Shown here: positions 9,020 to 16,935 of the stretch, one piece after another
Numbering within the stretch: the first letter of the stretch is position 1
How the letters are laid out: each line of letters starts with the position of its first letter
NCBI RefSeq assembly: GCF_023721715.1
Contig: NZ_JAMDLG010000001.1
Span: 181,001-245,000, forward strand
Length of the DNA: 64,000 bases
Reading direction: 5' to 3'
Source of the DNA: Parasegetibacter sp. NRK P23
GTDB taxonomy: Bacteria > Bacteroidota > Bacteroidia > Chitinophagales > Chitinophagaceae
Program-made: the position numbers and the translations under genes
Notes under the pieces: model-generated
The model's input: the letters and a program-made list of their open reading frames with translations, nothing else
The model's database searches: none
Told to the model about the DNA's origin: nothing

Positions 9020-10252
9020 TCAGGGCAATACCACCAGTTTTCTTCCCGCCTCAATTCTAAAGTGTACCCCTGTTTTTTCAAGTGTTTCCAGTAAATCTTT
9101 CAGTGGCATGTTCTTCTCCATTTCACCAACAAAACGGATGTCCGGGACCTCACCTTCAAACACCACTTCTATATCATACCAGCGTGTGAGTTGACGCATT
9201 ACTTCTTGAAGTGTGGCGCCTTCAAAGTTGAACAGTCCGTTTTTCCACGCCACTACTTTTTCCACGTCCACTTCACCAACAATCTTTACAGGCGTTGTAC
9301 TGCCTGCCGCAATTGTTTTATTAGCAAGCTGCGCCTGCTGGCCAGGCTTTAAAAGCGCATTGTTGATCTTCACCTTTCCTTCCAGAAGTGTGGTGTTTAT
9401 AGTGGCTTCATTTTCGTAGGCGTTCACGTTGAAATGTGTACCCAGGACTTCTATCGTGGCCCTGTTGTTTACGTTCACCATAAATGGCATAGCGGGATTC
9501 TTCGCCACTTCGAAATAAGCCTCACCATTTACTTCCACCTGCCTCGTGTTTCCCGTGAATACCGTGGGGAAACGGATAGAACTGGCTGCGTTTAGCCAAA
9601 CCCGCGTGCCATCGGGCAGCAATAAGCTGAATTGCCTGCCCTTCGGTGTGTTCATCGTGTTATAAGCGACCTGGCTTCCTTCCTGGCTTCCAGCACCCTT
9701 CGTTTCATACACCAACGCGCCATTCTTTAAAACTACCTGCGTACCGTTCTGCGCTGCAATTACGCCGTTCCCTAAGCTGTCCAGTACAATTTGCGAACCG
9801 TCTGCCAGCGTGAGTATGGCTCCTTCTTTGCCGGGAGCTATGTCTTTATTATGTACAGCAACCGGTGCAGTATCTGCCGGTTGATTATCGCCGAGCCAGA
9901 AATACATGCCGGCGCAAACAACGAGGATAACAGATGCCGCTATCCACCATTGGCGCTGTAAAATTTTCCGAACCGGCGTTTTTACAACAGGTTGTTCTGC
10001 GTCAGGATAAGGGAAAGCCAGTTGCGCACGGATATTTTCATAAAGACCGGAACGCATTTCATGCTGCTCATATTTTTCCTGAAACAGCACCGCGTCCAGC
10101 AAATCTGTTTCGTTGGCGAGTTCGGTCAGCAATTGTTGGTTTTCGGGCGAGGCTTTGGTCCAGCGTTCCAGTTCAGCGGTCTCCAGAGCAGAGATGGTGC
10201 CGTTCAGGTAGCTGTAAATTAACCGTGCGATATGGGAAGAGGATTGGGGCAT
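9020..10252 (-). CDS. FecR-family anti-sigma factor
   Basis: About 410 residues. A cytoplasmic N-terminal sigma-binding region (IARLIYSYLNGTISALETAE...) comes first, then one membrane helix near residue 95 (WWIAASVILVVCAGMYFWLG), the periplasmic FecR domain (TPKGRQFSLLLPDGTRVWLN; FTGNTRQVEVNGEAYFEVAK), and a C-terminal DUF4974-like domain (LTRWYDIEVVFEGEVPDI) related to secretin/STN folds. It holds the ECF sigma factor inactive until the STN domain of the neighbouring SusC signals ligand. Start chosen at ATG 10252 because the family starts with the short sigma-binding region; an ATG at 10285 would add 11 residues. It follows the sigma gene by 71 nt. Confidence 0.93.
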   Translation of the reverse strand: MPQSSSHIARLIYSYLNGTISALETAELERWTKASPENQQLLTELANETDLLDAVLFQEKYEQHEMRSGLYENIRAQLAFPYPDAEQPVVKTPVRKILQRQWWIAASVILVVCAGMYFWLGDNQPADTAPVAVHNKDIAPGKEGAILTLADGSQIVLDSLGNGVIAAQNGTQVVLKNGALVYETKGAGSQEGSQVAYNTMNTPKGRQFSLLLPDGTRVWLNAASSIRFPTVFTGNTRQVEVNGEAYFEVAKNPAMPFMVNVNNRATIEVLGTHFNVNAYENEATINTTLLEGKVKINNALLKPGQQAQLANKTIAAGSTTPVKIVGEVDVEKVVAWKNGLFNFEGATLQEVMRQLTRWYDIEVVFEGEVPDIRFVGEMEKNMPLKDLLETLEKTGVHFRIEAGRKLVVLP

Positions 10253-10323
10253 ATTGTTGTATCTGTTAAATGAACAGGTGAGCATCCAAAACTTCCCATG
10301 AATTTTGTAAGAAATTTTAGAAA

Positions 10324-10929
10324 TCAGTTCAGGGGGATGGCTTTTGACTGGATCAGCATCAGGAATGCCAGGGCCGCGGGATTGTCTGCCAGCGCTTTCT
10401 TGAGCAGTTTGATGGCCGTGAGTTTCTGATTGCTTACAGTTTTCACTTTAATCTGAAGTTGTGCCGCTATTTCCGCCGGCTTTCGCCCTTCCTGAAAGGA
10501 GAGGATGAAAATCTCGCGCATTTTCTCCGGCAGTTTATGCAGCTCTTTGTGAATCAGCGCTACCAGTTCCAGCCGGGTATCTTCCAGTTCAATATTCGGG
10601 ATGGATGCGGTTTCCTGGAGTTGGCGGATTTCAGTTTGCCGCCTGCTTTTCACCTGTTCATGTTCCAGCAGGTTGAAGCAACGGTTGCGTGCCGTAATAA
10701 AAAGAAAGGTGGAAATACTTTTGATGGAGGAGAAGTCTTCGCGTTTTTTCCAAAGCTGCACAAAACTATCTGAAGTGATGTCTTGCGCATCGGTTTCTGA
10801 AACGTAGCGATGGGCAAAAAAAAGCACACGTTTATGGCAGAGGTGGTATATTTCTGCGAAAGCCTTTTCTTCGCCGGCCTGGAATTGCCGGATCAGTGCT
10901 ACTTCGTTGTATGTATCATTGGTTACCAA
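10324..10929 (-). CDS. ECF-type RNA polymerase sigma-70 factor
   Basis: 201 residues. Sigma region 2 occupies about residues 20-80 (FAEIYHLCHKRVLFFAHRYV, DAQDITSDSFVQLWKK) and region 4 about 130-185 (LPEKMREIFILSF, HTH KPAEIAAQLQIKVKTVSNQK). Only these two regions are present, as in ECF factors of the Bacteroidota FecI-like group. The start is TTG at 10929, as an in-frame TGA lies two codons upstream and no ATG is near. With the FecR gene downstream it forms the regulatory module for the SusC/SusD operon; FecR is expected to bind it at the inner membrane. Confidence 0.93.
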   Translation of the reverse strand: MVTNDTYNEVALIRQFQAGEEKAFAEIYHLCHKRVLFFAHRYVSETDAQDITSDSFVQLWKKREDFSSIKSISTFLFITARNRCFNLLEHEQVKSRRQTEIRQLQETASIPNIELEDTRLELVALIHKELHKLPEKMREIFILSFQEGRKPAEIAAQLQIKVKTVSNQKLTAIKLLKKALADNPAALAFLMLIQSKAIPLN

Positions 10930-11033
10930 CGCTCAAATCCCTTGTAAACATAATTTAATTTCACCATAAATGGAGCCAGCTTTGTGGTAGGATAGCGTGG
11001 TAACTTTAGTTAACTTAGAAAATCTCTAAAATC

Positions 11034-11075
11034 AAAAAAGGATAAACCAAAGTAGAACTTTAATTTATCCTTTTT
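11034..11075 (-). terminator. Terminator after tRNA-Leu(CAG)
   Basis: On the minus strand, just past the 3' end of the tRNA, AAAAAGGATAAA pairs with TTTATCCTTTTTT, with a second small stem (AAAGT/ACTTT) inside the loop. The U-tract makes it an intrinsic terminator. The arms are A/T-symmetric, so it could also act on plus-strand transcription. Confidence 0.8.
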
Positions 11076-11078
11076 GAG

Positions 11079-11160
11079 TGCCCAGGACTGGATTCGAACC
11101 AGCACACCTCGCGGCGCCGCCACCTGAAGACGGTGCGTCTACCAATTTCGCCACCTGGGC
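11079..11160 (-). tRNA. tRNA-Leu (anticodon CAG)
   Basis: Acceptor GCCCAGG/CCTGGGC is perfect and the D-loop (GCGAAATTGGTAGACGC) is of leucine type. Anticodon stem CCGTC/GGCGG flanks loop TTCAGGT, giving CAG; there is a long variable arm, and the T-arm is GCTGG-TTCGAAT-CCAGT. The discriminator is A. CCA is not encoded and must be added by the CCA enzyme. It reads CUG codons. Confidence 0.95.
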
Positions 11161-11193
11161 TCCTTAGCACCCCGCGTTTTCAGTTGGGGAGTG

Positions 11194-11224
11194 CAAAGGT
11201 AAGCGGATTTTTATTTCTGCAAAA
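11194..11224 (-). promoter_or_regulatory. Promoter of tRNA-Leu(CAG)
   Basis: On the minus strand TTTTG (11224-11220) is followed after 18 nt by TACCTTTG (11201-11194), matching the Bacteroidota -33/-7 consensus TTG / TAnnTTTG. The -7 element continues into GCACTCCC, a sequence also found at two other tRNA promoters in the window. Confidence 0.75.
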
Positions 11225-11241
11225 TTTTTCCGCGTATATTT

Positions 11242-12054
11242 TTAAACGGCCACGTTGAAATCGCGCAACGCGTCGTTCAAAGATGTTTTCAGGTCTGTAC
11301 TGGGCTTGCGTTGTCCAATAATCAGCGCGCATCCTACCTGGTATTCTCCGGCAGGGAACTTCTTGGTATAGGTTCCCGGGATCACCACACTGCGGGCCGG
11401 TACGCGTCCTTTGTATTCAACAGGTTCAGCGCCGCTCACATCAATGATCTTCGTGCTTTTGGTGAGTACTACGTTCGCGCCGAGTACCGCTTCTTTCTCT
11501 ACGATCACGCCTTCTACTACAATACAACGGCTGCCAACAAATACGCCATCTTCAATGATCACCGGGCTGGCCTGAAGGGGTTCCAGCACACCGCCGATGC
11601 CCACGCCACCGCTCAGGTGCACGCCTTTACCAATCTGCGCGCAACTTCCCACGGTTGCCCAGGTATCTACCATCGTGCCTTCGTCCACGTAAGCGCCGAT
11701 GTTTACATAAGAAGGCATCAATACCACATTCTTTGCGATGTAGGCGCCATAACGGGCCACAGCATGGGGAACGGCACGAACGCCCAGTTCCTTGTAATCG
11801 CGTTTCAGCAGCATTTTATCGTAAAATTCAAACGGCTCTAAATTCCAGGTTTGCATGGGCTGGATGCCGAAATACATGAGGATGGCTTGTTTCACCCATT
11901 CGTTCACCACCCATCCGTTCTCTGAAGGGGCCGCTGTGCGCAGTCTGCCTTTGTCCACATCTTCAATCACCGCACGCACCGCGCTGGAGTACTTATCTTC
12001 CTGCAATAATTCCCGGTTGTTCCAGGCTTCCAGTATCAGTTCTTTTAATTCCAT
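11242..12054 (-). CDS. dapD: 2,3,4,5-tetrahydropyridine-2,6-dicarboxylate N-succinyltransferase
   Basis: 270 residues. The N-terminal helical domain (MELKELILEAWNNRELLQ) is followed by a left-handed beta-helix of hexapeptide repeats, about residues 100-210 (VVLMPSYVNIGAYVDEGTMVDTWATVGSCAQIGKGVHLSGGVGIGG in part). Further family features are EPLQASPVIIEDGVFVGSR and the tail RKPSTDLKTSLNDALRDF. It transfers succinyl from succinyl-CoA in the succinylase branch of lysine/diaminopimelate synthesis; the active enzyme is a cytoplasmic trimer. Length is normal. It is monocistronic and divergent from the glycosyltransferase; no other dap gene is near and no lysine riboswitch was seen in the 57-nt gap. 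Confidence 0.95.
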   Translation of the reverse strand: MELKELILEAWNNRELLQEDKYSSAVRAVIEDVDKGRLRTAAPSENGWVVNEWVKQAILMYFGIQPMQTWNLEPFEFYDKMLLKRDYKELGVRAVPHAVARYGAYIAKNVVLMPSYVNIGAYVDEGTMVDTWATVGSCAQIGKGVHLSGGVGIGGVLEPLQASPVIIEDGVFVGSRCIVVEGVIVEKEAVLGANVVLTKSTKIIDVSGAEPVEYKGRVPARSVVIPGTYTKKFPAGEYQVGCALIIGQRKPSTDLKTSLNDALRDFNVAV

Positions 12055-12111
12055 GGTTCAAATTTTGGCGAAAATACTGCATGCGCCTAATTTGCACCTG
12101 AAATTTTTACC

Positions 12112-13266
12112 ATGCACATCGCTTTCGACGCCAAAAGGGTTTACCAGAACGGGACCGGTCTCGGCCACTACAGCCGTACGCTCGTGTCTTCGCTCGCCCG
12201 TTATTTCCCGCAGCACCAATACACTTTGCTGGCGCCGAAATTGACCAACAGGTTCGATGACACTGTGTATGAGAATATTTCAACGGTAGTGCCACAGCAT
12301 TTCCCCGGAACGTTGTTCAAAGCCGCCTGGCGCAGCAGGGGCGTGGTGAAAGAACTGAAGCCAATGGGGGTGAACCTGTACCATGGGTTGAGCCACGAAA
12401 TCCCGGTTGGTATTCAGTCTTCCGGTATTCCTTCTGTGGTCACTATGCACGATCTTATTTTTGAAAGGTATCCGGCGCAATACAAACTGGCCGACCGCCT
12501 TATCCACAGGAACAAAATCAAATACGCCGCAAAACACGCTAATCGCGTGATCGCTATCAGCAAACAAACCCGCGATGACCTGGTTGAAATCTATAAGATC
12601 CCTGAAAATAAGATTGACATCTGCTACCAGAGCTGCAATCCTTCTTTCGCCGTAAAAGTGCCGGAAGCAGAGAAAGAACGGGTGAAAAAACAATATGGTT
12701 TACCGGAAAAATACTTCCTGTATGTGGGTTCCATTATTGAAAGAAAGAACCTGCTCACGATTTGCGAAGCGATAAAACTGCTGGACGATAAGCTCGATAT
12801 TCCCCTGGTTGCGATTGGAGAAGGAAGGGCTTATAAGGAGAAGGTGAAAGCATTCATCCGGGAACATGGTTTGGAGGGAAAAGTAATATTGCTTTCGGAG
12901 CAGGAAGCCGCGCGAAGCGCTCCGGGTTTCCGTTCAGCAGCGGATTTCCCGGCCATCTACCAGTCTGCGGTTTGTATGATTTATCCTTCTTATTTCGAAG
13001 GATTCGGTATTCCCGTGCTGGAAGCTTTGTGGTCCGGACTTCCCACCATCACCTCCAATGTTTCCTGTATGCCTGAAACCGGCGGTGATGCGGCTTATTA
13101 TGTGGATCCGGGCAGCGCAGGGGAGATGGCGATGGCTTTCGAGCGTATTGCGGGTGACGCTGCCCTTCGTGCGCGAATGATTGAAAAAGGGTACCGTCAT
13201 GCCGCTACTTTCAGCCAGGAAGCATGTGCAAAGGCGGTGATGAACGTATATGAATCAGTAATATGA
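12112..13266 (+). CDS. Glycosyltransferase family 1 (GT4-type)
   Basis: 384 residues with a GT-B fold. The N-terminal domain has GTGLGHYSRTLVSSLARYFP and LYHGLSHEIPV. The C-terminal donor-binding domain has YFLYVGSIIERKNLLTICEA and the E-x7-E type motif YPSYFEGFGIPVLEALWSGLPTI near residues 285-310. Such enzymes transfer a sugar from a nucleotide-sugar to polysaccharide, LPS or glycolipid acceptors; the acceptor cannot be told. Its stop overlaps the start of the next gene by 4 nt (ATGA), so the pair is translationally coupled although the functions appear unrelated. Confidence 0.9.
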   Translation: MHIAFDAKRVYQNGTGLGHYSRTLVSSLARYFPQHQYTLLAPKLTNRFDDTVYENISTVVPQHFPGTLFKAAWRSRGVVKELKPMGVNLYHGLSHEIPVGIQSSGIPSVVTMHDLIFERYPAQYKLADRLIHRNKIKYAAKHANRVIAISKQTRDDLVEIYKIPENKIDICYQSCNPSFAVKVPEAEKERVKKQYGLPEKYFLYVGSIIERKNLLTICEAIKLLDDKLDIPLVAIGEGRAYKEKVKAFIREHGLEGKVILLSEQEAARSAPGFRSAADFPAIYQSAVCMIYPSYFEGFGIPVLEALWSGLPTITSNVSCMPETGGDAAYYVDPGSAGEMAMAFERIAGDAALRARMIEKGYRHAATFSQEACAKAVMNVYESVI

Positions 13267-13838
13267 CAAACGATTTTTCAGAAGATATAGATTTGGCGCT
13301 GGAAACCCTCCGGAAAGGAGGGGTGATCCTGTACCCGACCGATACAGTCTGGGGATTGGGCTGTGATGCCACCAATGAAGCCGCCGTGGATGCGATCTTC
13401 AAACTGAAGCAGCGTCCGGCCGAAAAGAGTTGTATCCTGCTGCTGGCCGATGAACGTGATCTTTTACAATATGTTACGGCCCTCGACCTGGAAGTGTTCA
13501 ACTTCCTCGACCAGGTGCAGAAACCTACTACCGTGGTGTATGATAATGTGGTGGGAATTGCCCCCAACGCCATGGCTGAAGATGGTTCCGCGGCCATCCG
13601 GGTGGTAAAGGAAGACTTTTGCAGGCACCTGATCAAGCGGTTCAGAAAGCCCATAGTATCTACTTCAGCGAATATTTCAGGGGCACCAACACCCCGTTTT
13701 TTCACTGAAATTGACCCCCGTATTATCACTGGTGCGGATTATGTGGTGCAATACAGACAGGCCGACCATAATCCGAAAGCGCCCTCCGCCATCGTGCGCT
13801 GGTTCGCCAACGGGAACCACGAAGTGATCCGTTCCTGA
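13263..13838 (+). CDS. L-threonylcarbamoyladenylate synthase (Sua5/YciO/YrdC family)
   Basis: 191 residues covering only the YrdC-like domain, without the C-terminal Sua5 domain. Visible family elements are [20 protein letters not shown], the KxR-type stretch [30 protein letters not shown] and [16 protein letters not shown]. It makes threonylcarbamoyl-AMP from Thr, bicarbonate and ATP for the t6A37 modification of ANN-decoding tRNAs. It sits next to cca and close to miaA, forming a tRNA-maturation cluster. A paralogue of YciO type with another role cannot be excluded. Confidence 0.88.
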   Translation: MTNDFSEDIDLALETLRKGGVILYPTDTVWGLGCDATNEAAVDAIFKLKQRPAEKSCILLLADERDLLQYVTALDLEVFNFLDQVQKPTTVVYDNVVGIAPNAMAEDGSAAIRVVKEDFCRHLIKRFRKPIVSTSANISGAPTPRFFTEIDPRIITGADYVVQYRQADHNPKAPSAIVRWFANGNHEVIRS

Positions 13839-13846
13839 AACATCCT

Positions 13847-13854
13847 TACTTTTG
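13847..13854 (+). promoter_or_regulatory. Possible -7 element for cca
   Basis: TACTTTTG fits TAnnTTTG and lies 7 nt before the cca ATG, which would give an almost leaderless mRNA. No good -33 TTG is placed upstream, so this is tentative. Confidence 0.35.
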
Positions 13855-13861
13855 CGGGGCT

Positions 13862-15286
13862 ATGGATATCCGTTGTTCAGATAAGGAGTTGTTCGTGTTT
13901 AAAAAGATTGCCCACGCCGCTGCGGAAATGGGCATGCCCTGCTACCTGATCGGGGGCTTCGTCCGCGATAAGCTATTGGGCCGCCCCACGAAAGACGCGG
14001 ATATCGTTTGCGTGGGGGACGGTATCGCCCTGGCCCACAATGTGGCCGCACGTTTCAGCCCCTCGCCGCAGGTGGCCTTCTTTAAAACTTTCGGTACCGC
14101 GCAAATCAAACTGGATGATTTTGAAGTAGAATTCGTGGGCGCCAGAAGGGAAAGTTACAGCGCCGATTCCCGCAATCCCGAAGTGGAACCAGGTTCACTG
14201 GAAGACGACCAGTTGCGCCGGGATTTCACCATCAACGCGTTGGCGATCAGCCTGAACGCAACTGATTACGGTAAACTGATTGATCCTTTCAATGGCATGG
14301 CCGATCTCGGGAAAAAGCTGATCCAAACGCCATTGGAGCCTTCCCGCACCTTTAGCGACGATCCGCTGCGCATGATGCGGGCCATCCGTTTCGCGTCCCA
14401 ACTACAGTTCGAGATTGATCCGGGTACTTTTGAGGCCATCCGCCTCAACGCGGAAAGAATCGCCATCATCTCCCAGGAACGCATAACCGATGAACTGAAT
14501 AAGATATTACTGAGCACGAAACCATCCATCGGCTTCGATCTGCTTTACAGGAGCGGATTGCTGAAGCTGATTTTTCCTCAGATGGTGGACCTCGCCGGCG
14601 CGGAGTTCATCGATGGCAAAGGACATAAGGACAACTTTTACCATACCCTCCAGGTGATCGATAATATTTCCCACCACACCAAAAATCTATGGCTGCGCTG
14701 GGCCGCTTTGTTGCACGATATCGGGAAACCCGCCACCAAAAGGTTTGAAGAGGGCCATGGCTGGACTTTTCACGGGCACGAAGTAGTTGGGGGCAAAATG
14801 GTGCCGCGCATTTTCGCGAAACTGAAGCTGCCGCAGCACGAAGCCATGCGTTTCGTCCGTAAGTTGGTGGAACTGCACCTCCGGCCCATCAGTCTTACCA
14901 AAGAGAACATCACTGATTCGGCTATACGCAGACTGCTGTTTGATGCCGGCGACGATCTTGAGGCGCTGATGATGCTTTGTGAAGCGGACATCACTTCCAA
15001 AAACAGGCAGAAAGTGCGCCGTTACCTGGACAATTTTGAAATGGTGCGCGCCCGCCTTAAAGAAGTGGAGGAAAGCGATAAAATCAGGAACTGGCAACCA
15101 CCCATTACGGGGGAGATCATTATGGAAACCTTCGGATTGTCGCCATGCAGGCAGGTGGGCGATCTGAAAAACCTGATCCGGGAAGCCATCCTGGATGGAG
15201 AAATCGAGAACAACCTGGCCGCCGCGCAACGCTTTATGTTTGAAAAAGCAGCGGAAATGGGCCTTCATCCTGTCAATAACCCGTGA
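13862..15286 (+). CDS. cca: CCA-adding tRNA nucleotidyltransferase with HD domain
   Basis: 474 residues. The class II nucleotidyltransferase head has [20 protein letters not shown] (about 25-45) with the catalytic DxD, then [13 protein letters not shown], and the RNA/nucleotide motif [16 protein letters not shown] near 160. An HD phosphohydrolase domain follows around residues 255-330 ([31 protein letters not shown]). It adds or repairs the 3' CCA of tRNAs. This matters here because the three tRNA-Leu genes in the window do not encode CCA. It is probably transcribed with the upstream tsaC-like gene (23-nt gap), although a -7-like element precedes it. Confidence 0.93.
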   Translation: MDIRCSDKELFVFKKIAHAAAEMGMPCYLIGGFVRDKLLGRPTKDADIVCVGDGIALAHNVAARFSPSPQVAFFKTFGTAQIKLDDFEVEFVGARRESYSADSRNPEVEPGSLEDDQLRRDFTINALAISLNATDYGKLIDPFNGMADLGKKLIQTPLEPSRTFSDDPLRMMRAIRFASQLQFEIDPGTFEAIRLNAERIAIISQERITDELNKILLSTKPSIGFDLLYRSGLLKLIFPQMVDLAGAEFIDGKGHKDNFYHTLQVIDNISHHTKNLWLRWAALLHDIGKPATKRFEEGHGWTFHGHEVVGGKMVPRIFAKLKLPQHEAMRFVRKLVELHLRPISLTKENITDSAIRRLLFDAGDDLEALMMLCEADITSKNRQKVRRYLDNFEMVRARLKEVEESDKIRNWQPPITGEIIMETFGLSPCRQVGDLKNLIREAILDGEIENNLAAAQRFMFEKAAEMGLHPVNNP

Positions 15287-15310
15287 CCTTTTCAACTGGC
15301 ACGTTTTTTC

Positions 15311-15318
15311 TATATTTG
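15311..15318 (+). promoter_or_regulatory. Possible -7 element for the pRiA4b-type gene
   Basis: TATATTTG matches TAnnTTTG and lies 16 nt before the ATG at 15335. The -33 region has only TTTTC, so support is partial. Confidence 0.45.
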
Positions 15319-15334
15319 ACCCATAATAACACTC

Positions 15335-15904
15335 ATGGCTGTACTTAAATTCAGGGCATATTTCGAAGAAGATGATAGTATTTACCGGGACATCGTGATT
15401 AAACATACACAGTCGTTCCGGGAACTGCACCAGATGATCCTCAAATCATACGAGTTTGACTCAAAACATGCCGCTACATTTTACAGGAGCAACGACAACT
15501 GGCAACGCGGCCGCGAAATATCGCTGGAAAAATATGATAAGGAATACAAGGCCGATCCGCTCCTCATGGATGATACCACCATTGGCTCCGAGATCCGTGA
15601 CCCGAACCAGAAATTCATCTATGTATACGATTTCGCGAAAAACTGGACCTTTCTCGTTGAACTGATCAATGTGTCGAAGGAAGAAAATCCCAGGCTTGAA
15701 TACCCCTCCATCACCCGTACAGAAGGGATTCCCCCCAGCCAGTACGGTACGAAGAGCCTGCTTGGCGATAAATTCGTGGACGTGGAAGAAAAATATGACC
15801 TCGGGAAAGAAAGAGACGGGTTTGGAGAAGAAGGTGAAGACAATGGTGATACTGATAACGAGGAAGACGGCGGTCACGAGGAAGGAGAAGAACAAGAGTT
15901 TTAA
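15335..15904 (+). CDS. Plasmid pRiA4b ORF-3-family protein with acidic tail
   Basis: 189 residues. The N-terminal 130 residues resemble the pRiA4b ORF-3 (IS1096 TnpR-like) fold: LKFRAYFEEDDSIYRDIVIK, QSFRELHQMILKSYEFDSKHAA and FIYVYDFAKNWTFLVELI are its usual strand/helix landmarks. The last 40 residues are almost all Glu/Asp/Gly (GEEGEDNGDTDNEEDGGHEE). Despite the family name no mobile element is present, and the molecular role of chromosomal members is not established. The stop codon lies inside an AT-rich inverted repeat. Confidence 0.8.
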   Translation: MAVLKFRAYFEEDDSIYRDIVIKHTQSFRELHQMILKSYEFDSKHAATFYRSNDNWQRGREISLEKYDKEYKADPLLMDDTTIGSEIRDPNQKFIYVYDFAKNWTFLVELINVSKEENPRLEYPSITRTEGIPPSQYGTKSLLGDKFVDVEEKYDLGKERDGFGEEGEDNGDTDNEEDGGHEEGEEQEF

Positions 15905-16014
15905 TTTTGAATGATGAATTTTGGATTGTTGTTCAAATTCTGTTGTTGTATTTGTGGCTTTGGTTGCTAACGATCCCTCAATACTAATCCATCATTCAAA
16001 TCCATCATTCAAAA
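15903..16014. repeat. AT-rich intergenic inverted repeat, copy 1
   Basis: Left arm 15903-15927 (AATTTTGAATGATGAATTTT then GGATT) and right arm around 15986-16016, which carries CATCATTCAAAATT and a tandem ATCCATCATTCAAA. The arms are inverted and separated by about 60 nt. The left arm contains the stop of the preceding gene and the right arm ends within the TTG start of miaA. The same sequence type recurs at 22730 and 44768. Confidence 0.7.
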
Positions 16015-16908
16015 TTGTCCAAAACCGCCATCATAATTGCCGGCCCCACCGCATCGGGCAAAACGGCGCTGGCAATTTCCGTTGCCAAAGCGCTGGGAAC
16101 GGAAATCCTCTCCGCGGATTCAAGACAGTGTTACAAAGAAATGAACATCGGCGTGGCGCGGCCTTCAGCGGATGAACTGGCTGCCGTACCCCATCATTTC
16201 ATCGCATCCCATAGTATAACGGATGAACTGAATGCCGCCGCTTATGAACGCATAGCCCTTGATACTGCTGAAAAAGTTTTTTCAAAGGCCGATCATCTTG
16301 TGGTAACCGGAGGAACCGGCCTGTACCTCAAAGCGTTTACGGACGGGCTGGATGATATTCCACCCATCCCAGAACAGGTTCAGCACGAAGTACGCAGTCT
16401 TTTTGTAGAAGAAGGACTACCCGTTTTAATTGAAAAGCTGCGCGAAGAAGATCCCGACTATTTTTCTTCTGGGGAAATTCAGAACCCGCACCGTGTAATG
16501 CGTGCCCTGGAAGTAGTGCGTGCCACGGGCAGGTCCATCCGTTCTTTTCAGCGTTCCCAACCGCGAGAACGGCACTTTTCGATCCGTAAATTCGCCATTG
16601 ATCTTCCGAGGGAAATACTGTACGACCGCATCAACCAACGCGTAGATGCTATGATGCAAGCAGGGTTGGAAGAAGAAGTCAGACAACTGTTTCCTTTCAA
16701 ACACCTGAACGCATTGCAAACGGTAGGCTACCGCGAGTTGTTCGCGTATTTCGAAGGTGAGTACACGCTTGCAAAGGCTGTGGAAATGATCAAACAGAAC
16801 ACCCGCCACTACGCGAAACGGCAACTGACCTGGTTCCGGCGCGACGCATCCATACAATGGCTCACCCCCGCCAATTTCGCGGCGTTGCCCGAATTAATAA
16901 AAGGATAA
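16015..16908 (+). CDS. miaA: tRNA dimethylallyltransferase
   Basis: 297 residues. P-loop IIAGPTASGKTALA at the N-terminus, then ILSADSRQCYKEMNIGVARP, LVVTGGTGLYLKAFTDGLDD, and the tRNA-binding part with ALQTVGYRELFAYFEG and KQNTRHYAKRQLTWFRRD, all typical of MiaA. It puts a dimethylallyl group on A37 of tRNAs reading UNN codons. No ATG is available: the TTG at 16015 gives the expected start MSKTAIIIAGPT, and that TTG is the last part of an intergenic repeat, so its translation signals are supplied by the repeat. Length is normal. Confidence 0.95.
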   Translation: MSKTAIIIAGPTASGKTALAISVAKALGTEILSADSRQCYKEMNIGVARPSADELAAVPHHFIASHSITDELNAAAYERIALDTAEKVFSKADHLVVTGGTGLYLKAFTDGLDDIPPIPEQVQHEVRSLFVEEGLPVLIEKLREEDPDYFSSGEIQNPHRVMRALEVVRATGRSIRSFQRSQPRERHFSIRKFAIDLPREILYDRINQRVDAMMQAGLEEEVRQLFPFKHLNALQTVGYRELFAYFEGEYTLAKAVEMIKQNTRHYAKRQLTWFRRDASIQWLTPANFAALPELIKG

Positions 16909-16935
16909 TATTCCCTTAACGCAGGGCTTCGCAAC

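Noticed and set aside
15335..15904. Mobile element suggested by the pRiA4b/IS1096 family name
   Set aside because: No transposase, terminal repeats or target duplication were seen; chromosomal members are common as stand-alone genes.
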